In this document: piece by piece, positions 48,313-59,699 of the stretch
How the letters are laid out: each line of letters starts with the position of its first letter
Numbering within the stretch: position 1 is the first letter of the stretch
Assembly (NCBI GenBank): GCA_963922205.1
Contig: CAWUHX010000244.1
Span: 248,001-312,000 of the forward strand
Length of the DNA: 64,000 nt
Source: Romanomermis culicivorax
Lineage: Eukaryota; Nematoda; Enoplea; Mermithida; Mermithidae
Direction: 5' to 3'
Program-made: the position numbers and the translations under genes
The notes under the pieces: generated by a model
Told to the model about the DNA's origin: nothing
The model's input: only the letters and a program-made list of their open reading frames with translations
The model's database searches: none

Positions 48313-49300
48313 GTCACACCTACCCTGATATACTGGCTAATAATGGCATAGCTCGGATACCACCAGGAAGACCTCCTACACAGGTGACTATACGTGGGGC
48401 CACTGATGTTGCACATGAGAGAGTTGTATTTTGCATACACATTTCAACCATATAGGGTTGATGTTTCGTCCTGTCCACTACCCGTCCATTTTTATTGTAC
48501 TCTGGTCAGTATGGTCACACCTATCTCGATTTTGGCCAGCAGCGGCATAGCGCCAGTGCCACTCAGGATGCCTTTCAGCAGTGATGGACATACCACGGCT
48601 CCTCTGCTAATTCAAGGGGAGGCATACTACATAGAAATTTCACCCATAGGATTGACGCTTTATTCTGTCGAGTGTGTAGTATACCACACTTTAGCTAAAC
48701 GGGCATTATTCACCATTTTATCAATTACAGTAAACTCAAAAAACATCAAACACATCAACAATAAAATGCATACTTGTTTTCCTGTTTTGTTTTTGTTTCC
48801 CTATAAATATTTGCATAAATCATTGTGTATGTTGTTTAGGTCATAAAGGCATATGTTTTTTAGTCATTACGCCTTTCGTCTAAAATAAAGGTTGTGTTTA
48901 TCTTCAAGGTGTCCTCTGTCTGACTAGCCGATTGATCAATTCAAAGGACTTACCATTCTTACCAGGCTTTCTCCACAAGCTTCCGGACTGGATCTCCCCT
49001 AACACCTCTCACCTCTGTCTCCACCCGCATCTCCTCATCGCCCAACCATCACACCTAAATCCTGCAATTGCTTCTGAAACTGGCTATTTTTGTTAAGCCT
49101 CGGTCGGAATGGTCGCCCCTATTCCGACATCAGGCAGTGGCATGACAACTCAGGCACCAGCATCGAATCCATCGCATGGCTCACTTATAGCACAATTTTA
49201 CTGTCATATTTCTACATTCGTGTTCAAGCCTGGCCCCAGCCGAATTCTGGCTGCACTAAGCACCTCTACGAAGGTTGCTTCATCAGTAATTTAGAGGTTT
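48313..49300. repeat. Tandem/dispersed GGTCACACC-starting repeat, interrupted on its left by a MITE
   Basis: The sequence TGGTCACACCTA..GGCATAGC..CCACTCAGG occurs at 48312, again at 48511, and in diverged form at 49108. The plus-strand open frame 48394-48846 lies across it and has no recognised function. Confidence 0.45.
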
Positions 49301-50327
49301 TTAGATTTTCACGGATTCTCAGAAGTACCTTGCGAAGTTCAGAGATGATTCAAACGAGTCCAACTGTTTTCGTTCCAATTTCAATGAATTTGTCTTGAAA
49401 TTTCATGGAAGAATACACTAGTAACGTATGAACTGACATGAAACAACATGTTTTCATGAAAAAATTCATGTCTCTAAAATTCTAAATAAGATGCTGTACA
49501 ACCTGTATACATAATGCTTGTATTTACAGAAGCTTACAATTTTTAAAATGTGAAATTTGAAAATGATTAAAAAATAATGCTTGAAAAGAAATGCTTAAAA
49601 AAGATGTGTCAAAAAATATGTCATCATAAATATAAACTGTTGCGTTACTGAATATTATACAAAGTTGAGGCCACTAAACAAGAAGCAGCAAACAAATCTT
49701 CAATGTTACCATTCAATTTGCTTTGCCATGTCCATTCCACTAAATAAATTATGAATTTTACGTGATATCTGTGCATTATGGTACATATCTGGGTGAAGTG
49801 TTTGATTTTTATGTTTAACTTCTCTTTCTCTTCTTGTGTTTGACCCGCTTAGAATTAAATTATGAATTTAATGTGATATCCTTATAAAATTTGTCACAAA
49901 GCATTCATTAAGAGCCAGAAGAAATTTTTAGTATCACTACTGATATGTCGCTAACCTTATTGTTGTGCTATTTTGTTGCATTATATTGTGTTATATATAA
50001 TTAAGCGTATTTTAGTTCATCAAAATGAATTCTTCGGGGAATACTTGAATCCCCTAATCAAATTAGATGAAGTTGTTGTTCAGGAAATTGCTATTGTAAC
50101 GCGATATAGCATGATTTGGATCACTGTGAGGACATAATATGAGTTGTTTTTCCATACCAATTAACGTGACAGGAAATATACATTGAATGAACATACAATT
50201 TCTCAAATCAAAATAAAAAACTACCCTCCAGGACAGGTGAACATTGATAAGCATGCATCAATAAAATCTCACGTCACTGGTGAGCATAGCATTGTTTCAG
50301 AAACATAATTTGTACATATCAATACCT
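49301..50327. other. Unannotated AT-rich DNA
   Basis: No gene or defined repeat. Short motifs such as ATGAATTTTACGTGATATC and ATGAATTTAATGTGATATC (49750, 49862) hint at a local duplication. Confidence 0.4.
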
Positions 50328-50735
50328 TAAGGCCCGTATGCCAGAAGGTGGAGTAGAATACTTCACGGAGTAGTCTAATCCGAGGAGTAGCCACTCCATG
50401 GAGTAAGCTAATCCACCGACTAGCTACTCCCCGGATTAGATTACCCCACGGATTTTTTTTCGGCATTCCAAAAAGTGGAGTAGTGGCGGAGTTCTTAATC
50501 CGTGGATTAGACAGTGGGGTGGTGGCAAAAAGACGAGAAAAAAATCGTCACATTTTTTGCAATGGATTTCTGCTGGTCATTGTGGGTTTATAGATTCCAC
50601 TACTTTTCTCTACAAGACCACTTTATCGACCTTTTCTCTGCAAGACCACACACATTGTCAACTTTATCGGTTTTTTCAGCATTCGTTGTATTGCTTTTTG
50701 CTAATCTACATAATTTGAGACTTGTTAATCATTGA

Positions 50736-50939
50736 GCAGATAAATTTGTGAAGCTTGAAATTAATTTTCTAATCGAATCCATTGAAAGTCGAAAGAATTT
50801 TATCGAAAATAAAAAGACGGACAGCTTCGGTTAATGGGACACAAAAAATTGGCATGGGTCAGCATTAGACTTCCAACAAAATCCAGAACCAAAGAGGAAT
50901 GTCGAACAACTGATGACAAAATGGAAAAGTTTGAAAAAA
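50736..50939 (+). pseudogene. Harbinger Myb/SANT-like DNA-binding protein, partial
   Basis: Frame reads FLIESIESRKNFIENKKTD, one in-frame TAA (50832-50834), then the W of WDTKNWHGSAL and RNVEQLMTKWKSLKK, ending at a GTAAGG donor. This is the layout of the Myb/SANT-like domain of Harbinger accessory proteins (IENKKTD.., W.., R..EQL..KWK.LKK). The partner protein in autonomous elements brings transposase to the nucleus and to the DNA ends. Inactive because of the stop and truncation. Confidence 0.82.
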
Positions 50940-50942
50940 GTA

Positions 50943-51170
50943 AGGTGTCAGGCTTCCATGGCGCTTCGTCGAATTTTCTAGTTCATTATGCAAAATTCCA
51001 AACAATTCACGCACTGTTGCTTAATTGAATCGATATCGTAGCCGGAAGTCAAAATCAGTATGCATTTCAAACGGATCTGATCTTCGAAAAAGAACTCGTG
51101 GAATGTTGTTTGCATGCTCGTTTTCCTCGTCCAAATTTTCCAAAAAATTTATGAAATCAACAAATTCCAT
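50943..51170 (-). pseudogene. Harbinger transposase N-terminus, truncated
   Basis: From an ATG at 51170 the frame reads PRVLFRRSDPFEMHTDFDFR then LRYRFN, an in-frame TAA (51023-51021), then ATVRELFGILHNEL and TKRHGSLTP. This matches the conserved N-terminus of HARBI1-type transposases (RFRFSK..TV..L...L, T.R...LTP). The DDE catalytic domain is missing: the frame runs directly into the complement of the Myb fragment. Confidence 0.85.
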
Positions 51171-51489
51171 AGTTATAGCACTACAAATCAGTCTTACTCT
51201 ACCGAATACACCTGGCCGGTGCACGTTTAGCAAATGACAAGAAAAAAGATTTTTCTAGTCCACTGTTTGCTCTACTCTTCTTTCTGGCATACCGAAAAAA
51301 GATAATCCACTGATTACTCCGCCGTTTAATCCGTGAATTAGCCTACTCCGATTTCTGGCCTACCGAATTATTTTAGTTTAATCTTCTCTTTACTCATCTT
51401 TCTGGAATGCCAACTGGAGATAATCCAGGGAATAATCCACCGTTTACTCTACGGACTAGGCTAGTCCGACTTCTGGCATACGGGCCTAA

Positions 51490-52372
51490 AATACTGGATC
51501 GTGCCCCAACTCCGCCACCGTCCGAACACCGCCACTGTCCCAACTCCGCCACTGTCCCAACACCGCCACCGTCCCAACTCCGCCACTGTCCCAACTCCGC
51601 CACTTTCTTGTCCTAACTTTCGCAATCTTTCAAAAAGATTGTTTTTTGTAACAAAGTTTTTTTTACTTAACAACATGACATTGCTAATTCATAGGATGGC
51701 AAAAACTGATATTATCATTAAAGCAATAAATACATGGTATATTTATATAATCTTCGTTTGTATAGTCGTACTTAACTATACAAACGATTTTACCGAAATA
51801 ACCAAAAATAGAACAACGAGCGTGAGACCGGAATTTACTTCATTAGCATATTACCAAAATAACTGTGTGCTTTGCACATTAAAATACAAATATACGGATC
51901 TGTTTTCATTTCTTGTTGTCAATTGATTCGAGTTTGTGTAATCAAATCATGGGTGACTTTAGTCCTATTGAAAATTTTATGAATCAGGAATTAAAGAGTA
52001 GAACGGGAACGATTTGATGGCCAGAATAACAGATTATTTGCGTCATTTAGTGCATCTATTGGGTTAATGTTGAAATTTGCATTCGGAGTTGATGAATAAA
52101 TATGATACATTGACACGGAAAAATTATCACTTATATCTTAAAATATTGTTCATTCATTGATCTGATAAGCACATTTGGTTAAGTTTAACGCGTTACAAAA
52201 AATAAACTTTTTAAAAGATTGCGAAAGTTGGGACAAGAAAGTGGCGGAGTTGGGACAGTGGCGGAGTTGGGACGGTGGCGGTGTTGGGACACGATAGTGG
52301 CGGAGTTGGGACGGTGGCGGAGTTGGGATGGTGGTGGTGTTCGGACGGTGGCGGTGTTGGGACGGACCCAAA
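51490..52372. mobile_element. Minisatellite-tipped inverted-repeat element, copy 2
   Basis: Same element as 43490-44275 in the opposite orientation, with tips of CCAACTCCGCCACTGTCC-type units at 51505-51610 and the complementary units at 52225-52370. It starts directly after the Harbinger TAA duplication. Open frames over the tips (Pro/Ser/Thr/His-rich) are artefacts. Confidence 0.75.
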
Positions 52373-52428
52373 TACTAAGCATCAAAAGCCTAATTTAAAT
52401 AAATTTGGGAAGCAACGAATTCACGTGT

Positions 52429-53540
52429 TTTAAAACGTGACGCGTCACTAGGACGCATGACATTAGGGCGCAGACAATAGGACGCAGGACATTAGGACGC
52501 AGAAATTTAACCCCAGAATTTGTGAAAGTCAATCTGAAGGGTATTATTCACTGTTCTGGAGGCTCGCTTAGAAGTGGGTTCAAAGAAACTGAAGAGTCTT
52601 GAATGCCTCTTCGAGTCAGTTTAAAAAGCAGTGTCAGTTCAGACATGGTGCAACGATAGAATATCTATTTATTTTTTAAAGCCATAAATACGACATTGGA
52701 AAAGTCCCAAAACGCCACATCCTGGAGTCTTATGGAAAAAGTCTTACGAGCAGTTTGTTTTGTAAAATAATAGGGAACCATAAAACTTTAGTGGGAGCCA
52801 AAAAATAACACAAAGTGCTAGAATTGTAAAAATTCATCAATATTTGTTTCTCTCATGTTAGCATTTGGACATGCAAATGGATCAGGTGTGTCACTGGATC
52901 TCGAAAAGACAAAGGCTTGATGATTTTTCTTGAGTGTCACTTTCTCCCATTAGAAAAAATTAAATCATGAACACGAAATGGTACATTATTAACACATATC
53001 TTTCATATAATAAAATTAATGCTGAGAAAAATTTCCATGCAGCAATAAATTCCATTATTTTGTCACACGATTGTATGTTTTAACATCCTCGGATGTTAAA
53101 AAAAAACATTATCCTAAGCCTAAGCCTAAGCCTAAGCCTAAGCCTAAGCCTAAGCCTAAGCCTAAGCCTAAGCCTAAGCCTAAGCCTAAGCCTAAGCCTA
53201 AGCCTAAGCCTAAGCCTAAGCCTAAGCCTAAGCCTAAGCCTAAGCCTAAGCCTAAGCCTAAGCCTAAGCCTAAGCCTAAGCCTAAGCCTAAGCCTAAGCC
53301 TAAGCCTAAGCCTAAGCCTAAGCCTAAGCCTAAGCCTAAGCCTAAGCCTAAGCCTAAGCCTAAGCCTAAGCCTAAGCCTAAGCCTAAGCCTAAGCCTAAG
53401 CCTAAACCTAAGCCTAAGCCTAAGCCTAAAAAAAAATAGTGGTGGTGAACTACTACAAAAGGTCCTCCTAATGTCCCTGCGTCCTAATGTCTGTGTCCTA
53501 ATGTCTTGGGTCCTAACGGCATAGCCCCGTTTTAAAAATG
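52429..53540. mobile_element. Foldback element carrying a telomeric-repeat array
   Basis: Inverted arms of about 75 bp. The left arm (52429-52504) contains GCATGACATTAGGGCGCAGA and GACGCAGGACATTAGGACGC; the right arm (53463-53540) contains their complements, such as CCTAATGTCCCTGCGTCCTA. Between them are about 600 bp of AT-rich DNA and the array at 53113-53429. Confidence 0.75.
53113..53429. repeat. Interstitial telomeric array, CCTAAG x about 53
   Basis: Uninterrupted CCTAAG tandem with one variant (CCTAAA at 53401), same orientation as the 29797-30265 array, ending in an A-run. Internal to an inverted-repeat element. Confidence 0.97.
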
Positions 53541-53599
53541 ACGACTAGGCATGTACACAATGATTCTGTTTCCAGGCAATTAGTTAGGAATATAAAGAA

Positions 53600-53915
53600 T
53601 GTATTTATAGAGAGGCGGCTCATTGTCTGAAACGCCTTTCAGTCAAAGAGGCACTAGAATGTCGAGAATCATTAGTTTCTAATGTCATCATAAACGAATC
53701 CCTTTAGGCATGAAAGAAGAGCCTAAAGTCGATTAAAAAGAGAGCTCTCGTTGACTTTCTACTCGTCCGTTATGTCAGTAATGGGATAAGAAACTTATGA
53801 CATTATCATTCTACTACAGCAGTACACGCATGGTACAGCAAAAGCTACGTAGGAAAGAATCATTTGGAAGCTTTTAACTCTCTAAAGCTTTCCTTGAAAA
53901 AAACTGAAAATACCA
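53600..53915. repeat. Repeat shared with 28360-28625
   Basis: Diverged copy: GCATGAAAGAAGAGCC, CTCGTTGACTTTCTACTCG, CTTATGACATTATCATTCTA, AAGCTTTTAACTCTCTAAAG. Element type unknown. Confidence 0.5.
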
Positions 53916-53938
53916 TTCATTGATATTCAGTTTGAATC

Positions 53939-54775
53939 TTCGGCACTTGTGTATAGTTCAGGGGGTACGGAATTTTTTTTTTCAAAATTTTCTCAAATTT
54001 GCATATTTCCGACCAAAATGATGATGCTGATTACGAATATGTCAATGGTTTTCCCTAAAAGCGAATATTTTGACTGAAAACAGGGTGTCCTATGGCAATT
54101 TTTTTTTCAAATTTGCATATTTTTGATTATGTTACGAGTAAATCGGTGATGCTGATCACGAATATGCCGGTGGTTCACCGTGATATCAAATATATTGATC
54201 AGGAAATATTTGCTGTGAGGTTTGAGTTTTTATCAACCTATATTTTATTGTATAAAAACCATCAGTTTACACTTTACAAACTTACAATAGTCAATAATTC
54301 ACTTCGAGTGAGTGTAGTGTGCATTATTTCGTCGCTTTTGTTGTTCTATTTTTAATATGGCCAATGTTATTTTTTTATGTTTAATCGATTTACCAAATTT
54401 CAATGGAAAAAATCGATCCTGTCATAATTCCCCAAAAAAAGCCAATTTTAGAAGCTATGCTACACAGCATCAGCAAACTACAGGCTGATAAAAATGCAAA
54501 CAACACAGTCGACATATTCGATAGTATGACATCTACTGGCATTATTCGTGATCAGCATCATCGATTTACCTGGAACATGCAATCAAAGATATACAAATCT
54601 GCAAAAAAAATTTTGTCATAGGATACCCTGTTTCCAGTCAAAATATTCGCTTTTAGGGAAAACCATTGACATATTCGTAATCAGCATCCTCATTTTAGTC
54701 AGAAATATTCAAATTTGGGACAATTTTGAAAAAAAATTCCGTACCCCCTAAACTACACAAGTGCCGAATCTTCTT
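53939..54775. mobile_element. Inverted-repeat element with ~155-bp arms
   Basis: Left arm 53939-54092 (TTCGGCACTTGTGTATAGTT, GGGGGTACGGAATTTTTTTT, AGCGAATATTTTGACTG) matches the complement of 54617-54775 almost base for base. Possible ATCT duplication at the ends. The interior holds two open frames, 54092-54355 and 54403-54621; the second begins MEKIDPVIIPQKKPILEAML, and neither is recognised. Confidence 0.75.
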
Positions 54776-55173
54776 ATGGAATACATATGTACATCCGAAC
54801 GCAAAGGTTGCTCCATAAAAATTCTACCGGGAATCGTTCGAATAATATGCCGGTGGCCTCTCCAAGATTTGCCAACACGACTTAAAGTTGAAAATATGAT
54901 TTTTTGGTAGAAAATTGCGACTTTTAAACTAAATTTTTTTCAGAAACTTATGAAAATGTGTTTTGGGTTGTGGGTGAATTCCCATTGGAGCGAATTCCCA
55001 ATCGAGCCAAAATAAGCTTGAGTGGCTTTTTGCTTCTGGGCTCTAGCATTTTTAGTGTTGTGCACATTTTATTATTCGGGTCGTGCAAGTATTTTCATAC
55101 CTCAAAATGCTTGTTTCGTGCATTTTGATTCTGAATACAGGTAAAAATCTATGCCGGGAAAGTAGTTAAAGTT

Positions 55174-55850
55174 AAGCCCAATTCAAAAACGAAATCGCCG
55201 ACTGTCGCCGATTCCTGGGATTTTATTGGCGACAATGGGTGAAAGTCGGCGACAGTCGGCGATTTATAAAATTTCATTAATCATTCAGGGAATCGAGAGA
55301 ATTTTATTTTATTCTGTATTCGGGGAATCGGGACTTTTGGAGAATAGAAACTTTCCGGGAAAACAGAACATTGGGGGGAGGGGATGTTCAGGGAATGAGG
55401 ACACAATCAAGGAAGATAACAAAATTTTTGGAAAAACGAGGGCAGTTGCAGACATTTCCCTCACTGAAAACAAAATAAGGTTGCACCTGAAAATACCCAA
55501 TTATTTCCTTCCCATACATGTGGATTGTATACACGTATATACTGAATGTTTTTGGGGTTTTACATTATTTAGGCAAAGCTAAAAAAAACGTTGTGATGTT
55601 TCCACCAATCTTGGCTTCCTATGCTTTGTAAAAGTTCGGCGACAGTCCTAAAAAAATGAATTCTATTTCCTGGACTTGATCCCCGATTCATAGGATTAAA
55701 ATCAGCTAGCAAAAATCCCAGGATTTTTTTACTTCCGAATGGTTTCGGAATAGTGGCCCATGAAATTCCCACGGAATCGGCAACAATATGCCACAATCGG
55801 CGACTGTCGGCGACAAAACTTTAGAAATTTTTCACTTCTAAATTGGGCTT
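55174..55850. mobile_element. Inverted-repeat element rich in GGCGACAGTCGGCGA units
   Basis: Ends AAGCCCAATT and AATTGGGCTT. Both subterminal regions carry repeated (T/G)CGCCGACTGTCGCCGA units. The interior (55270-55410) includes GGGAATCGGGAC-type units like the foldback in the 320-residue gene. A related tract is at 61258-61590. Confidence 0.65.
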
Positions 55851-55971
55851 CAAAAACAAATTGTACGCCATGATAGTTAGAACGAAAGCTACAAAGACTA
55901 ATGTATTTTTTCCAAACGAGCCTCGACGAAAAAATGTTCGTGCAACTAATAAACAACCTACGTATACAAAC

Positions 55972-56260
55972 CATTCATGTGAAGGGGCCACCAAGTTTTG
56001 GGGAGGGGGCCCGGACGACTTTTTAGGGGGCCGGGGGTCACTGATCCTGCAAAATTTTAGGGGAGGGGTCTCTGAAGGAAAAAAAATCGATTTTTTCTCC
56101 AAGAAAGTCCGGAAAATTGTACAAAAAATGGTAATTTTTCTATGAAAAACCGTTAAAAAGCACCAAAAAATTGACATTTTTGACCATTTTTCGTTCAAAA
56201 ATTGACATTTTTCATTAAAAAATTGACTTTTTTCTGTGTTTGTCGGACCAAAAGTGTGGG
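55972..56260. mobile_element. CATACATG-type MITE fragment (GTCGAC subfamily), decayed
   Basis: Starts CATTCATGTGAAGGGGCC and contains GGGGGCCGGGGGTCACTGAT and GGGTCTCTGAAGGAAAAAAA, matching the start of 18172-18769. The far end is not preserved. Confidence 0.6.
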
Positions 56261-56499
56261 CTTCTCGAGGCGGATTTTTAAATGAAGACTTTAAAAAATC
56301 GATCTAATGATTCAATAGACATTGACAATTTTTGGTTGGTGTTGATCACAATTTATCCCCAACCAATAGCTTCTTGATAAAATGTTGATGAATAAAAATT
56401 CATCATTGAATTTTGGTAGAGTCAGTACAAAAAACTGCAGAATAAATGGCATACAGTAACAACAGCATTAAGTAATATAATTTTATTGGCCAAAATGTA

Positions 56500-57060
56500 C
56501 AGAAGTACACGCTTTATTTCCTATTTGTTTTTCTTCTTTGTGATTTTTTGTTCATTCTTTTTTACTTTTCACCTTAGTTTTTTAATTTTATTTCTTTAAA
56601 AGACTTTTCTCTATCACACTACTCCTTTCTTTATTTTCACATTATTGTCGTTTTCTTTCTTGTCTTTTTTCTTCGTGTTTTATATTCTTTTTCTAATGCT
56701 TTCCTACATATTTCACTTATTGTGAATGTCTTCCTTTTTTTATGTTTTCTTTCTCTTGGCCTTTTGCTTTTACAGCATTTTTATGTTTATTAGTTTTTAT
56801 TAAGTATTTCAAAGATAGAACTATGTAACACTTAAGCATGCCGAAGTGTATAAGATGTATACGGAGACTATAATTATTCAAAATGACAGCTTCTTTTCAT
56901 ATTGTTTCATGTGCAAAAAATTAAGAAAAAAACCAAAGAAATGTGGTGTAAAATATTAAAAGGTAATAACCCTCATGAATAAAAACCAAAGCACAGAAAC
57001 TGAAAACTAAAGAGAAAACAAATATATACAAAGAAAAATATAAAATATAGAAGGAAAATA
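56500..57060. repeat. Low-complexity T-rich then A-rich foldback-like tract
   Basis: T-rich on the plus strand to about 56815, then A/G-rich to 57060 with partly complementary motifs, so it could fold back. Contains no coding signal. Similar paired tracts lie at 57800-58530. Confidence 0.5.
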
Positions 57061-57119
57061 TGAACAAGGTATTATTTCTCGATCGCTCGTTTCGGATCGC
57101 TCACAACTTCCCTGATACT

Positions 57120-57560
57120 GCAGACTTCCAATTGATGTAGTGGTCTGTCTGGCTGTTCATTGCGCCCCATACCTCGCACTCACCACAACCACTACTCCAA
57201 ACCATCCATGTGGCTCGATTAGGACGGTGGTTAGCATTGCCTTGTATGCAGAAGGTCGCGTGTTCTAGCCTCTCATCGAGAGCTATTTTCTGACATGCCA
57301 GCCATGTGGATTCGGGCATATGATTTTTACGACCATATCAGGGACCCCTTCATTATCAACAGGGGAGGGGTGCTGGACTGGTGTGTCTGGCTGTTCACGC
57401 AGCATGCCTCCCACTCATTACCCCAACTAAAACCAGAATTTAAGAACCATCCACGTGACTCGCTCATCAGTACAGTGAGTAGTGCATCTGCCTGGTATGC
57501 AGATGGTCCAAGGTTCGAGCCCCACACCGAGCATTATTTTTCTGACGCAACAGCCATATT
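57120..57560 (+). repeat. tRNA-derived SINE family 1, two copies
   Basis: Same family as 31185-31935, here on the plus strand. Each unit has CTGGCTGTTCA.. body, an A-box-like ACGGTGGTTAGC or GTACAGTGAGTAG, GCCTTGTATGCAGAAGGTC or GCCTGGTATGCAGATGGTC, and a B-box (GTGTTCTAGCC or GGTTCGAGCCC). They end in GAGC(T)ATTTTCTGAC. Confidence 0.75.
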
Positions 57561-57659
57561 TGGGCACACGACACAATCTCAATTTCATGTTACTGAAAAT
57601 ATCCGTAAAGAATGTTTTTCTCATGCAGCTTGACTTACTGCCCTATTGGCAGGTGCCAG

Positions 57660-58620
57660 TCTTTTTTCACGGTCTATTCCCAAGTGAGCAATTTCCAAAT
57701 GAGCGATTCTCAATTGAGTAATTCTCCATTTAATGATTACCAAGTGAGCAAACTCCCAAGAAGCGACTTCCTAATTGGGCCATTCCAAACGAGTGATCGA
57801 GAATGTTATAACACTTCCTTCATATTTTGTTTTTTTACTTTGTATTTTCCTTTGTATGCATTTTTTCTTTGATTTTCTGCGTGTGTTGCTTATTCTTTCG
57901 TTTAGGTATGTTTTTAAACTTTCATCTTTTGTTTCTGCTTTCTTTCATTTCCTTCCTTCTTGTTATCTGATTTTTCTTTTTTTGTTCATGATGCAATACA
58001 GTACAAATTGTCATTTTAAATAACCATAGTCTCCTGTACAATTCTTGTACAGTTGGGCATGCTTGATTTTTTCGTCGTTGTAGGTATGAAAATCTTCATA
58101 AAAAGCATAAACAAAAGAATGCTAGAAGAAACGAAACATCAAGATGAAGAAAACGTCAACAGAAATGAAGACTTTAAGTGACAAGAAAAAAGAAACAACA
58201 TGGAGAAAGCAGCAAGAAAGAAAGAAACAATAATGTGAAAATAAAAAAAAGATCAAAAAAGGAAGAATCAGCAGAATAGAAAAATATAAAGAAGTAAAAG
58301 CGAAAAAGTAAGATGAAAAGTAAGAATGAAGAAAAATCACAAAGGACAAGATTAAATAGGAAACAGAACGTGCCGAACTGTGTAAGAATTATACAGAGAA
58401 ATATGCTTATCAAAAGTGACAACTTGTAATCTATTGTTTCATGAGCAAAATAGAAAAAAGTAGATGAAAAGAAAACAAAAGAAAAATATATGGTAAAGAA
58501 GGAAAAAATGAAGAAAGGATTATTACATTCTCGATCGCTCATTGAAGTCATCATATTGAAAATCCGCTCACTTGGGAATTCGTTCACTTGAGAATTCGCT
58601 CACTTGAGAATTTCCCACAT
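57660..58620. mobile_element. Foldback element with CAAGTGAGCGAATT-type tips
   Basis: The left tip (57680-57795) has repeated CCAAGTGAGCAATTT units; the right tip (58560-58618) has the complement (TCGCTCACTTGAGAATTT). Between them are T-rich (57800-58020) and complementary A-rich (58100-58530) arms. Related tips occur at 62815-62910. Confidence 0.6.
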
Positions 58621-58895
58621 AAGAATACCTCTTTTTCAGCCACCGTAAAAATAAAAATGCTAATTTATCACTCTCAAGGCGGATTCATACTTCATCCGGC
58701 GTCCGGTATCCGAAAAAGACTATTTTCAGATTTTCTATCCGGCAAGTCGTCCGGCATTCCGGCACCGGATGACGTCATTTTTTTCGGATTCCCACAGAGT
58801 AGAAACAGTTTGTACTTTTCCGGATGCCGGAAAGCATATTTTGTATGCAATTTTAAAAGAACCACGTGTTTAATTGGTTTTTGCATATACAATGT

Positions 58896-59168
58896 CATAC
58901 CTGTAAGAGGCACGACCATTTGGGGGGGGGGGGGGGGGTAAACGGAAGATTTTGGGGTAGAGATCCCGAAATTTCCAAAATTTTGGGGAGGGGGGTCGAA
59001 ACGAGCCCAAAAAATCGAAAAAATTTCGAAAATTTTTCCAAAAAAGACCAAAAAAAGCCACTATTTTCCTAATTTTTTCCAATTTTTCCTACTCTGGGGG
59101 GATTGGGTATAGGGTTCACCAAATTAAGGGTGTGAGTCCCTCCAAACCCTCCCCTGATTAGAAGTATG
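58896..59168. mobile_element. CATACCTGTA-type MITE, copy 4
   Basis: Left CATACCTGTAAGAGGCACGA then a G-run, right end GATTAGAAGTATG. Perfect 8-bp duplication TACAATGT (58888-58895 and 59169-59176). Confidence 0.88.
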
Positions 59169-59699
59169 TACAATGTATGTGGGAGATATCGATTTTTAGC
59201 TATGGCGAAATTTTGTGTTTTTAATTATGACGTTCGTTTAATTTTTGATTGCTGAATATTTTGAAGGTTTTTTCCGTTCTTGAAAGCATATATGCGTAGG
59301 GTAGTCATTTAAAAGCTTTTTTATTGATACTTTTTACTTTTTTAAACTTTTTAAAAAAATTATATATTTTTTAAAACAGTTTTTTCAATGAAAACTTTTT
59401 ACTTTTTTATACAAAATATTGAACAGATTTTAAAGTATTTAGTGAAATCAAGAATAAATTGTCATCCGAGCTTTCCAGCACTGGAAGAAGTATGAATTGC
59501 CATTCAATCCCGCAATTTGCCAGACCAGCATCCTCATCCGAATTCGGATGCCAGAAGCCAAATCGCCGGATGCCAGACACTGAATGCCGGAAGCTAAAAA
59601 TTGTAACGTACCTGCTAACGCAGTACTGTAAATATATAGCATACTGTATGTGATAAACATTTATTAAATATTATTCATTTTCCTGTTTTATCGTCTCAA

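Larger units (their letters stand above)
50331..51486. mobile_element. Internally deleted PIF/Harbinger element
   Basis: Perfect 17-bp terminal inverted repeat GGCCCGTATGCCAGAAG at both ends, flanked by TAA (50328-50330 and 51487-51489), the 3-bp duplication typical of PIF/Harbinger. Subterminal regions are full of GGAGTAG/CTACTCC and GATTA motifs. It contains fragments of both Harbinger genes in convergent order (see 50736-50939 and 50943-51170). Confidence 0.92.

Noticed and set aside
48394-48846. 150-codon plus-strand frame as a gene
   Set aside because: It spans two units of a dispersed GGTCACACC-type repeat and has no recognisable domain.
51394-51926. Pro/His/Thr- and Gly/Val/Leu-rich frames on both strands, likewise at 52150-52385
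   Set aside because: They are translations of the minisatellite tips of the inverted-repeat element.
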